Shown in pieces: positions 55,175 through 63,354 of a DNA stretch of 64,000 nucleotides (its first letter is position 1; the number at the start of each line of letters is the position of its first letter). Source of the stretch: Methylophaga sp. OBS1 (lineage in GTDB: Bacteria; Pseudomonadota; Gammaproteobacteria; Nitrosococcales; Methylophagaceae); contig NZ_JAPDMS010000007.1 of assembly GCF_026319365.1 (NCBI RefSeq), positions 1 to 64,000 on the forward strand, given 5' to 3'. Below the pieces are notes generated by a model. That model made no database searches. It was not told where the DNA came from and saw only the letters and a program-made list of their open reading frames with translations. Made by a program: the position numbers and the translations under genes.

Positions 55175-56927
55175 GATTGCCTCGGGGTAAAGTAGATGAA
55201 TCGGGATGCAGCGTTGCATCGATAATTTGGTTGACACCATCAGCCCAGCCTTTAGGCCCGGTGTGAGTAGAAACAACAAGGTTGTCAGTGCGTTCAAGCG
55301 TCGGTAGTGGGTGCACCGGTGAGCGAATCAGCAGGCCATGATCGGCTGTTTCCAGCATGGCCTTGTCATTGTCGCTGTCGCCGATAGCCAGCGATATCAT
55401 TTCTGTGTCAGGGCTTGCAGCCTGATAAACCTGCTCCAGCCATTTCAGGGCCCGGCCTTTATTGCAGTCACCGGAGACATGCATAAAGCGTCCGCCCTCC
55501 AGCACATGCGCACCGGCCTGCTGCAGGTCGGCGATAAACTCGTGTTTGAGATTGCCATTACCCTGCCAGGCTATGGGTTCGCCATATTGTCGCCGGGCAG
55601 CACGGGCAGCAGCGTGAACATTGAGACCGGTCATGGCGATAATGCCGTCGATACCTGCATCGGCAAAGGTTTTAAATTCTCCCGGATACTGTGGCCGCAG
55701 ACTATTAATCATAGACTGCCAGCAGGAGCGTGGTGCCACGAATTCCTTCACCCAATAGCCGTCTTTTTCGATGGTGTCGGCAGGTTGCTGGGCAAAATAG
55801 CCTTTGGGGATAAACACGGCAGCGCCGTTTTCAACAATAAAAGGGTGGAGGTTATGCAGACTGTCACGCAAGAGTTCGACTTCAGCCTGTGTTTTGCTGG
55901 TTACCGGGATAACCGGAATATGATGGATTTCAAGTGCTTCCAGGGTGGGAATAGCTTCATCGAAATGATAGTTGTGATGATCGAGCAGACTGCCGTCCAT
56001 ATCGGTAAAGATCAGCCATTGCTTTTGTGTCATAGGCGACAGTCTCGGCGGTTTTGATGTCAATTTAATGATTTGCCGGTTGGTATCGAGTTCAAACAGG
56101 TAATGGACCCGCTCAGGCAGCGATTTCAAGGTGTTTTGGGTGATGCGCTGATAAAACTTGATAAAGCGGGCTATCTGATCTGCATCCATGATGTGATGTG
56201 TGTGGTGACTGAGATCGCGCAATTTGTTTTCCTGTTCCAGTCGCCAGTCGAAAACACACTGGAAATCCGGCGCCTTGAGCATGATCCAAACATCAACTAA
56301 TTCGAACAGTTTGGGGTAGAACAGAGCGAGCTGTTTGTTGACATAGTGCCGCCAGGTAGCGTCTTTGTCTTCACTGGCCTCCAGATCATTGACTGGCTCT
56401 GTCAGCGCTGCCTCGCTCTCTGCCACTGCACCCAGACACCAGCCTTCCAACACAATCACATCGACCGGTTCGTTAATACATTCTGCGAACTCTGGCGGAT
56501 AGCGGTCATCGATGGCTTTATTAAAGCGCGGAATTAACACCGGGAAATGGCCATGCAGAAGATCACTTAGGGTTTTCCTGGCCAGTGGAATGTCATGGGT
56601 GCCGGGGACCCCCCGGGTGGCCAGCAAGGGATGTATACCCTGTGCGAGGCGTTGTCTTTCTGCCTGGGTAAAGTAAAAGTCATCCAGTGACAGCGACAGC
56701 GCGCGAAGTTGATGCTGTTCTTGCAGTAGATGCACCAGGCAGGCAGCCAGTGTGCTTTTGCCCGAGCCCTGTGCACCATTGATACCGACGATAATCGGTC
56801 GTTTTGCACTTTCTTGGTGCGTTTTTATGGCTTCAGCCAGCGGCGCAAACCATTCCTTGATCTGTTGCTGATAGTCCGCCGGCAGGCGGTGCTGTTGTAA
56901 AAAGCCGCTGATATTGATGTTCAGCAT
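55167..56927 (-). CDS. Fusion of a D-glycerate kinase and a glucosyl/mannosyl-3-phosphoglycerate phosphatase
   Basis: This is a 586-residue two-domain protein. Residues 1 to about 295 form a P-loop kinase with Walker A GINGAQGSGKST (49-60), LDDFYFT and the RFNKAIDDR segment, like the GLYK/YggC-type D-glycerate 3-kinases. Residues from about 300 form a HAD phosphatase of the MPGP type: FTDMDGSLLD (nucleophile D309, D311), VTSKTQAEV, a later lysine in NKGRALKWL, and AIGDSDNDKAM. The second half begins at an internal Met (299) without a ribosome site, so a single chain is expected. It heads the glucosylglycerate operon, overlapping gpgS by eight bases. The ribosome site is weak (AGAGAC). All motifs of both halves are intact. 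Confidence 0.88.
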   Translation of the reverse strand: MLNINISGFLQQHRLPADYQQQIKEWFAPLAEAIKTHQESAKRPIIVGINGAQGSGKSTLAACLVHLLQEQHQLRALSLSLDDFYFTQAERQRLAQGIHPLLATRGVPGTHDIPLARKTLSDLLHGHFPVLIPRFNKAIDDRYPPEFAECINEPVDVIVLEGWCLGAVAESEAALTEPVNDLEASEDKDATWRHYVNKQLALFYPKLFELVDVWIMLKAPDFQCVFDWRLEQENKLRDLSHHTHHIMDADQIARFIKFYQRITQNTLKSLPERVHYLFELDTNRQIIKLTSKPPRLSPMTQKQWLIFTDMDGSLLDHHNYHFDEAIPTLEALEIHHIPVIPVTSKTQAEVELLRDSLHNLHPFIVENGAAVFIPKGYFAQQPADTIEKDGYWVKEFVAPRSCWQSMINSLRPQYPGEFKTFADAGIDGIIAMTGLNVHAAARAARRQYGEPIAWQGNGNLKHEFIADLQQAGAHVLEGGRFMHVSGDCNKGRALKWLEQVYQAASPDTEMISLAIGDSDNDKAMLETADHGLLIRSPVHPLPTLERTDNLVVSTHTGPKGWADGVNQIIDATLHPDSSTLPRGNHG

Positions 56928-57010
56928 ATCCGTGTCTCTTGTTCTTCGTTAAACGATTAACAGGGCCAACGCAATATTCGTACCGCTGTGTCAGAAAATA
57001 GCTGAACGGC

Positions 57011-57940
57011 TTATTTCGGGTGGTTGCAATGCGTATCCTCACATTGATGCACTTCAATAGTGATGTGCGATAAACGATCAAAATCCGCCAGCAGCGTTTT
57101 GTAATACGAGGTAGGTTGCGGTTGTGAGGTCACGATACTGATGATTGCAGCATAATGATGCGGGCTGATATGCCAGATATGAAAATCAGCAATGCGGTTA
57201 TCTGCGTCCTGTTCAATATGTGCCTTTATCGCCTTGCGATAATCTTCATCAATGCTGCCATCGAGAAGAATGGGGCTGGTTTCACGAATCAGTCCCACGG
57301 CCCAGGCCGTAATAATCACGGCGCCGACAATGCCCATCACCGGATCCAGCCAGGTCAGCCCGGCCAGTTTGGCGGCTATCAGGGCAACGATAGCGAGCAC
57401 CGATGTTAGGGCATCAGCGAGCACATGTAGATAAGCTGCTTTGAGGTTGTGATCATGATGCTGTTCATGTTCACCGTGACTATGATGGTGATCCTTTAAC
57501 AGTACTGCGCTCACCAGATTAACGGCGAGGCCCAGAAAGGCGACTGCGATCGCGGCATTCAACTGAATAGCATGAGGATTGACCAGTCTTTCCAATGACT
57601 CCAATGCCATCAGCACGGCGACTACGCCAAGTGCAATAGCACTGGTGAATCCGCCCAGAACGCTGACCTTGCCTGTGCCGAAAGCAAAAGCCGGATTTTT
57701 GGCGTGTTTGTTGGCGTAGTGATAGGCGAACAGGGTAATCAGGAAAGCGGCAACGTGGGTGGCCATGTGCCAGCCATCTGCCAACAATGCCATGGAGCCG
57801 AAAGCCAGACCAGCCACAATTTCAGCCAGCATGGTCACTGCGGTCAGCAGCAATACATACCGGGTGCGTTTTTCACCCTGTTTATTGACGATGACAAAAT
57901 CATGGTCCTGTTGCCAGCGTTCAACGGTGTGTTGGTGCAT
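57011..57940 (-). CDS. dmeF: Cation diffusion facilitator, DmeF-like
   Basis: This 309-residue protein has six membrane helices, the metal-site pattern LLADGWHMATHVAAF, a histidine-rich cytosolic loop (DHHHSHGEHEQHHDHN) and a second metal pattern HVLADALTSVLA. A C-terminal cytoplasmic domain ends CEDTHCNHPK. The histidine after DGW and the second HVLAD are typical of DmeF-type exporters of Co, Ni or Zn. It stands alone, upstream of the glucosylglycerate operon on the same strand but with 83 bases between. The exact metal is not determinable. Confidence 0.88.
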   Translation of the reverse strand: MHQHTVERWQQDHDFVIVNKQGEKRTRYVLLLTAVTMLAEIVAGLAFGSMALLADGWHMATHVAAFLITLFAYHYANKHAKNPAFAFGTGKVSVLGGFTSAIALGVVAVLMALESLERLVNPHAIQLNAAIAVAFLGLAVNLVSAVLLKDHHHSHGEHEQHHDHNLKAAYLHVLADALTSVLAIVALIAAKLAGLTWLDPVMGIVGAVIITAWAVGLIRETSPILLDGSIDEDYRKAIKAHIEQDADNRIADFHIWHISPHHYAAIISIVTSQPQPTSYYKTLLADFDRLSHITIEVHQCEDTHCNHPK

Positions 57941-58010
57941 GAAATCCTCGTTGATAAACAGATGACTGTCTTATGCTAACAGAGTCTTCAGGCACCGAGC
58001 GCACAAGCAA

Positions 58011-58038
58011 AAAAAAGGGGTGAACATCAGTTCACCCC
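58011..58038 (-). terminator. Orphan intrinsic terminator on the minus strand
   Basis: Read on the minus strand, GGGGTGAA-CTGATG-TTCACCCC is a perfect 8-bp stem followed by eight T residues. No annotated minus-strand gene ends here: dmeF starts 71 bases further on in the same direction. It implies a short transcript arising between about 58040 and 58400. Confidence 0.82.
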
Positions 58039-58200
58039 AAGGCTCAGCACGTAGACAAGAGAGAAATTACAAACAACATGCAGCTGAAAAAATTGTTTGT
58101 ACTGGATTATTTGCATTAGCTGTGCCAAAAAATATAGTACTTATAATTCAATGAGATAGGTTTTTTCTAAAAAGATGATAGCTGTTTATTGCACATTCCA
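58011..58200 (-). ncRNA. Candidate small RNA ending at the orphan terminator
   Basis: The only evidence is the strong minus-strand terminator at 58011-58038 with no gene in front of it, and AT-rich TATA-like sequence around 58130-58155. The 5' end is a guess. The stretch contains a 29-codon open frame (58116-58027, beginning MQIIQYKQFF) that runs into the terminator stem but has no ribosome site, so a non-coding RNA is favoured over a peptide. No known RNA family was recognised. Confidence 0.3.
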
Positions 58201-58323
58201 GGTGCAGTTGGGGGCTTTCCTGCACTATCTTAAACCGCTGCTGATTTAGCTTGATTGATAGCTACTTAAACACTCAAAAACGCGACAATAATCGACCCGG
58301 GCGATAAGGCTGAATCTCCATTT

Positions 58324-58421
58324 AAATATGATCCAAATATCATATTTTTATCTAGATGTCTCTATGCTAATGTCCAGATAAAAATCATAAAAACAACATT
58401 AATTATGCATGAAAATGCATA
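58324..58421. promoter_or_regulatory. Stacked inverted repeats upstream of fdsG
   Basis: Three perfect inverted repeats lie in 98 bases. AAATATGAT/ATCATATTT (58324-58332 and 58339-58347) has a six-base centre. ATTTTTATCT/AGATAAAAAT (58344-58353 and 58376-58385) has a 22-base spacer. TATGCAT-GAAA-ATGCATA (58404-58421) is a hairpin with a GNRA tetraloop, ending 20 bases before the fdsG start. They are probably operators or a leader structure controlling formate dehydrogenase. The rest of the gap (58040-58323) shows the candidate small RNA and otherwise nothing clear. Confidence 0.6.
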
Positions 58422-58440
58422 TATCGGATGGAGAGAGACA

Positions 58441-58932
58441 ATGAGTTCAGCCAAAGAGTGGACAACGCAGTCCATTCAACAGATTATCGATAAACTTAAG
58501 CATAAACCCGGTGCGATGCTGCCTATCCTGCATGCGATTCAGGATGAAGTCGGTTATATCCCGGACAAGGCGGTCAGTCAGATCGCCGAGTCATTATTGC
58601 AGACCCGTGCCGAAGTCCACGGTGTGATCAGTTTTTATCATCATTTCCGCACCACGCCGCCGGGGCAGCACACTATCGAAATCTGTCGGGCTGAAGCCTG
58701 TCAGGCGATGGGCTGCCGCGCGCTTGAGCAACACGCTAAAAATACACTGGGCATCGATTATCATCAGACTACGGCTGATCGCAGCTTTTCACTGGAAGCG
58801 GTTTACTGTCTGGGTAACTGCGCCACCGCCCCTTCGATTCGTATCGATGATGAGATTCACGGCAGGGTCAGCCTCGATAAATTTGATGCGCTTGTCGCCG
58901 AGCATCAGAAAGAGATGAAGGAGGCCGGCTGA
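58441..58932 (+). CDS. fdsG: NAD-dependent formate dehydrogenase gamma subunit
   Basis: This 163-residue NuoE-like subunit holds a [2Fe-2S] cluster through C82, C87, C123 and C127 (CRAEAC, CLGNC). FdsG passes electrons within the soluble molybdenum formate dehydrogenase. ATG 58441 is chosen because GGAG (58430-58433) lies seven bases upstream; the in-frame ATG 58405 lies inside a hairpin and has no ribosome site. It shares one base with fdsB (TGATG). Confidence 0.95.
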   Translation: MSSAKEWTTQSIQQIIDKLKHKPGAMLPILHAIQDEVGYIPDKAVSQIAESLLQTRAEVHGVISFYHHFRTTPPGQHTIEICRAEACQAMGCRALEQHAKNTLGIDYHQTTADRSFSLEAVYCLGNCATAPSIRIDDEIHGRVSLDKFDALVAEHQKEMKEAG

Positions 58933-60482
58933 TGAGCACCCGAATTTTTGTGCCCTGTGATACTACTGCGCTCTCTTTAGGCGCAGATAAAGTGGCCGAA
59001 GCGATTCAGTTGGAAGCTGAAAAGCGTAATATCAGCGTTGAAGTTATCCGCAACGGCTCTCGGGGCATGCTTTGGCTGGAGCCGCTGGTCGAGGTTGAGA
59101 CTAACAAGGGCCGGGTAGGTTATGCGGCTGTTGAGCCTCAACAGGTATCAGCGTTGTTTGATGCCGGGTTTACCAGTGGCAGCCAGCAAGATCAGCATTG
59201 TATTGGCCTGGTTGAAGAACTGCCTTATCTGAAAAAACAACAGAGACTGACCTTTGCCCGTGCCGGCATCACTGATCCGGTGTCACTGATTGATTATGAA
59301 GCCCATGATGGTTATCAGGGACTGAAAAATGCGCTTAATCTCGAGCCACAGCAGATTGTTGATGAGGTTAAAACCTCCGGTCTGCGTGGTCGGGGTGGTG
59401 CCGCATTTCCGACCGGCATCAAATGGCAGACCGTGCTCGATACGCCATCAGCGCAGAAATATATCGTTTGTAACGCCGATGAAGGCGACTCCGGGACGTT
59501 TGCCGATCGTTTGGTCATGGAATGCGATCCTTTCATGCTGATTGAGGGCATGACCATCGCTGGCCTCGCTGTGCACGCCACGCAGGGCTATATCTATCTG
59601 CGCTCGGAATATCCAGTCGCTCATAAATTGCTTAATGAGGCCATTGATAAGGCCTATGAAGCGGGTTATCTCGGTGCCGATATTCTGGGCTCCGGTAAGC
59701 AGTTTGATCTGGAAGTTCGCCTTGGTGCCGGCGCTTATATCTGTGGCGAAGAAACCTCACTGCTGGACAGCCTGGAAGGCAAGCGTGGTTTAGTCAGAGC
59801 CAAGCCGCCGCTACCGGCGATTATTGGTCTGTTCGGTAAACCGACCGTTGTTAATAACGTGCTATCACTGGCAGCCATTCCTTTCATTCTGGATAAAGGC
59901 GGTCAGGCTTATGCTGACTACGGCATGGGCCGCTCCCGCGGTACCCTGCCTTTGCAACTGGCTGGTAATGTTAAGCAGGGCGGACTGGTAGAACTGGCTT
60001 TTGGTATCACCCTGCGTGAACTGATGGAGGACTTCGGTGGTGGCACCCTGACCGAAAGACCACTGAAAGCCGTGCAGGTGGGAGGACCGTTGGGCGCCTA
60101 TATGCCTGCCAGTCAGTGGGACACACCGGTCGATTATGAGGAATTCTCTGCTGTCGGTGCGGTCCTCGGCCACGGCGGTGTGGTCATGTTCGATGACACC
60201 GTCAATATGGGCGAACAGGCCCGTTTCTCAATGGAGTTCTGCAAAGTCGAGTCCTGCGGTAAATGTACCCCGTGCCGGATCGGCTCCACCCGCGGCGTGG
60301 AGGTAATTGACCGCATCCGTGCCGGCAACAATGCCGATAACAACTGGACGTTGCTGGAAGATCTCTGTGAAACCATGATTGATGGTTCCTTGTGCGCCAT
60401 GGGCGGCATGACCCCGTTTCCGGTGCAAAGCGTGATGAAATATTTCCCCGATGAGCTGAGAGCTCAAGGAGAGACAGTATGA
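58932..60482 (+). CDS. fdsB: NAD-dependent formate dehydrogenase beta subunit
   Basis: This 516-residue protein has an N-terminal thioredoxin-like region (about 1-125) fused to a NuoF-like domain. That domain has RGRGGAAFPTGIKW and NADEGDSGTFADR for FMN and NADH binding, GAGAYICGEETSL, and a [4Fe-4S] site C442-x2-C445-x2-C448 (SCGKCTPCRIGS). It reduces NAD+ with electrons from formate. It overlaps fdsG by one base and fdsA by four. Confidence 0.97.
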   Translation: MSTRIFVPCDTTALSLGADKVAEAIQLEAEKRNISVEVIRNGSRGMLWLEPLVEVETNKGRVGYAAVEPQQVSALFDAGFTSGSQQDQHCIGLVEELPYLKKQQRLTFARAGITDPVSLIDYEAHDGYQGLKNALNLEPQQIVDEVKTSGLRGRGGAAFPTGIKWQTVLDTPSAQKYIVCNADEGDSGTFADRLVMECDPFMLIEGMTIAGLAVHATQGYIYLRSEYPVAHKLLNEAIDKAYEAGYLGADILGSGKQFDLEVRLGAGAYICGEETSLLDSLEGKRGLVRAKPPLPAIIGLFGKPTVVNNVLSLAAIPFILDKGGQAYADYGMGRSRGTLPLQLAGNVKQGGLVELAFGITLRELMEDFGGGTLTERPLKAVQVGGPLGAYMPASQWDTPVDYEEFSAVGAVLGHGGVVMFDDTVNMGEQARFSMEFCKVESCGKCTPCRIGSTRGVEVIDRIRAGNNADNNWTLLEDLCETMIDGSLCAMGGMTPFPVQSVMKYFPDELRAQGETV

Positions 60483-63340
60483 GAGTAGAAAGATTCAACC
60501 CTGATAAAGACTACGGGACACCGGCGCGTTTATCGGAAACGCTGGTCTCAGTACAGATAGATGGTATCGAAATTACGGTACCTGAAGGCACGTCGGTGAT
60601 GCGTGCAGCGGCACTCGCGGATATCAATATCCCCAAGCTCTGTGCCACCGACAGTCTGGAATCTTTCGGTTCCTGCCGTCTGTGTGCGGTGCAGATTGAG
60701 GGGCACCGGGGTTATCCGGCTTCCTGTACCACCACCGTTTACGATGGCATGAAAGTGACCACTCAGAACCAAAAACTGGGCAAATTGCGACGTAACGTGA
60801 TGGAGCTTTATATCTCCGACCATCCGCTGGACTGTCTGACTTGTCCGGCCAATGGCAACTGCGAACTGCAGGATATGGCCGGCGATGTCGGTCTGCGGGA
60901 AGTGCGCTACGGCTACAGTGGCGAAAATCATCTGGATAGTGAAAAAGACGAGTCCAATCCGTATTTCAGTTTCGATCCGAGCAAATGTATTGTCTGCTCA
61001 CGCTGCGTGCGTGCCTGTGAGGAAACACAGGGCACATTTGCCCTGACCATTGACGGCCGGGGCTTTGACTCCAAGGTCGCTGCCGGACAGAACCAGGACT
61101 TTATGGATTCCGAATGTGTTTCCTGCGGCGCCTGTGTTCAGGCCTGCCCAACCTCGACGTTGATGGAAAAGAGCATCATCGACATGGGCCAGCCTGAACA
61201 CAGTGTGGTCACGACCTGTGCCTACTGCGGTGTGGGCTGCTCGTTCAAAGCCGAAATGAAAGGCGATAAAGTGGTGCGCATGGTGCCGTACAAAGGTGGT
61301 GATGCCAATCATGGTCACTCCTGCGTTAAAGGCCGTTTTGCCTTCGGCTACGCGACCCATAAGGATCGTATCAAATCGCCGATGATTCGTAATGCCATCA
61401 ATGAGCCCTGGCAGGAGGTGAGTTGGGACGAAGCTTATGCCTTTGCTGCCGAGAAATTGAAAGGCATTCAGGCCAAATACGGCCGTGACAGTGTCGGCGG
61501 TATTACCTCGTCACGCTGCACCAACGAAGAAGCCTATCTGGTGCAGAAGCTGGTGCGTACGGCTTTTGGTAACAACAACACCGATACCTGCGCCCGGGTC
61601 TGTCACTCGCCAACCGGCTATGGCCTGAAAGTCACCATGGGCGAGTCAGCCGGTACCCAGAACTTTGATTCGGTGATGAAATCCGATGTGATCATGGTGA
61701 TTGGGGCTAATCCAACTGATGCCCACCCGGTATTCGGCTCGATGATGCGTCGCCGTCTGCGTGAGGGCGCACAGCTGATCGTGGCTGATCCGCGCCATAT
61801 CGATCTGTTGAAAACACCGCACCTGAAAAATGCACAGCACCTGGCGCTGAAACCAGGTACCAATGTAGCGTTGATCAACGCCATGGCTCATGTGGTAGTG
61901 ACAGAAGGGCTGGAAGACAAAGCCTTTGTTGATAAACGCTGTGATAAGGATAGTTACAACGCCTGGCGTGAGTTTATTAAGCAGGATCGTCATTCACCGG
62001 AAGCTGTGGAAGCGGTGACCGGTGTTCCTGCTGCTGCGGTACGTGAAGCGGCGCTGACCTATGCCAACGCCGAAAACGGTTCCATTTACTATGGCCTGGG
62101 TGTTACCGAACACAGCCAGGGCTCGACCATGGTGATGGGCATTGCCAACCTTGCGATGGCGACCGGTAACATCGGCCGCGAAGGCGTCGGTGTGAATCCG
62201 TTGCGTGGGCAGAACAATGTGCAGGGTTCCTGCGATATGGGTTCCTTCCCGCATGAACTGCCGGGTTATCAGCATGTCTCCAATGCCGAAGCCCGCGCCC
62301 ATTTCGAAAAAGTCTGGGGCGTGCCGATTGATGATGAACCGGGGCTGCGGATTCCCAATATGTTTGACTCAGCCATTGCCGGTACTTTCAAAGCTCTCTA
62401 CGTGCAGGGTGAAGATATCGCCCAGTCGGATCCGGGCACACAGCATGTGGAAACAGCACTGCGCTCATTGGAATGTCTGATTGTGCAGGACCTGTTCCTG
62501 AACGAAACGGCCAAGTTCGCCCATGTCTTGCTGCCAGGGTCCTCTTTCCTGGAGAAAAACGGCACCTTCACCAATGCTGAACGCCGTATTAACCGGGTGC
62601 GCAAGGTGATGCCTGCTGTGGCGGGTAAGGAAGACTGGGAAATCACGATGGATTTGTCCAATGCACTGGGTTACCCAATGCACTATAATCATCCTTCGGA
62701 AATTATGGATGAAATCGCCAGCCTGACGCCGACCTTTACCGGTGTCAATTATCAGCGTCTGGATGAACTCGGCAGTATCCAATGGCCCTGTAATGAAGAA
62801 AACCCGGTCGGTATGCCCACCATGCACGTGGATGACTTCCCGATTGGCAAGGGTCGTTTCAGTGTCACCGAGTATGTGGCGACCGATGAACGAACTAACA
62901 GTCGATTCCCGCTGTTGCTGACCACCGGTAGGATTCTGTCGCAGTATAATGTCGGGGCGCAGACACGCCGAACCGACAACCAGGTCTGGCATGATGAGGA
63001 CCGACTGGATCTACATCCGCATGATGCAGAAGTCCGCGGTATCAAAGAAGATGACTGGGTAGGCATTACCAGCCGTGCCGGTCAAACTGTACTGCGGGCC
63101 AGGATTACGGATAAAGTGTTGCCAGGTGTTGTCTATACCACTTTCCATCATCCAGGCAGTGGGGCCAATGTCATCACTACCGACAGCTCGGACTGGGCGA
63201 CTAACTGTCCTGAATACAAGGTCACCGCGGTGCAGGTCGAGCGTGTCAGCCAGCCCTCGGAGTGGCAGCAGAACTTCAAATCATTTGAGGAATTGCAGCT
63301 CAAACTGTTGCACGGTGATGAGCACAAAACACACGTATAA
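60479..63340 (+). CDS. fdsA: NAD-dependent formate dehydrogenase alpha (molybdenum) subunit
   Basis: This 953-residue catalytic subunit has an N-terminal [2Fe-2S] ferredoxin domain (FGSCRLCAVQIEG), an NADH-dehydrogenase G-type cluster region (HPLDCLTCPANGNC) and two [4Fe-4S] ferredoxin motifs (CIVCSRCVRAC, CVSCGACVQAC). A further cluster follows at CAYCGVGCSF, then the molybdopterin domain. The Mo-ligand cysteine is C375 in ARVCHSPTG. It oxidises formate to CO2, the last energy-yielding step of methanol or methylamine oxidation in methylotrophs. A serine or selenocysteine replacement is not present; the codon is TGT. Confidence 0.98.
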   Translation: MRVERFNPDKDYGTPARLSETLVSVQIDGIEITVPEGTSVMRAAALADINIPKLCATDSLESFGSCRLCAVQIEGHRGYPASCTTTVYDGMKVTTQNQKLGKLRRNVMELYISDHPLDCLTCPANGNCELQDMAGDVGLREVRYGYSGENHLDSEKDESNPYFSFDPSKCIVCSRCVRACEETQGTFALTIDGRGFDSKVAAGQNQDFMDSECVSCGACVQACPTSTLMEKSIIDMGQPEHSVVTTCAYCGVGCSFKAEMKGDKVVRMVPYKGGDANHGHSCVKGRFAFGYATHKDRIKSPMIRNAINEPWQEVSWDEAYAFAAEKLKGIQAKYGRDSVGGITSSRCTNEEAYLVQKLVRTAFGNNNTDTCARVCHSPTGYGLKVTMGESAGTQNFDSVMKSDVIMVIGANPTDAHPVFGSMMRRRLREGAQLIVADPRHIDLLKTPHLKNAQHLALKPGTNVALINAMAHVVVTEGLEDKAFVDKRCDKDSYNAWREFIKQDRHSPEAVEAVTGVPAAAVREAALTYANAENGSIYYGLGVTEHSQGSTMVMGIANLAMATGNIGREGVGVNPLRGQNNVQGSCDMGSFPHELPGYQHVSNAEARAHFEKVWGVPIDDEPGLRIPNMFDSAIAGTFKALYVQGEDIAQSDPGTQHVETALRSLECLIVQDLFLNETAKFAHVLLPGSSFLEKNGTFTNAERRINRVRKVMPAVAGKEDWEITMDLSNALGYPMHYNHPSEIMDEIASLTPTFTGVNYQRLDELGSIQWPCNEENPVGMPTMHVDDFPIGKGRFSVTEYVATDERTNSRFPLLLTTGRILSQYNVGAQTRRTDNQVWHDEDRLDLHPHDAEVRGIKEDDWVGITSRAGQTVLRARITDKVLPGVVYTTFHHPGSGANVITTDSSDWATNCPEYKVTAVQVERVSQPSEWQQNFKSFEELQLKLLHGDEHKTHV

Positions 63341-63354
63341 ACAGGTATCAATAG

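Noticed and set aside
55338..56057. 239-codon open frame on the plus strand
   Set aside because: Antisense to the phosphatase half of the fusion gene, which has all HAD motifs; no motif of its own.
58027..58116. 29-codon minus-strand peptide near the orphan terminator, considered as a PqqA-like or leader peptide
   Set aside because: It has no ribosome site, lacks the Glu-x3-Tyr of PqqA, and its stop is inside the terminator stem; treated as part of a candidate RNA.
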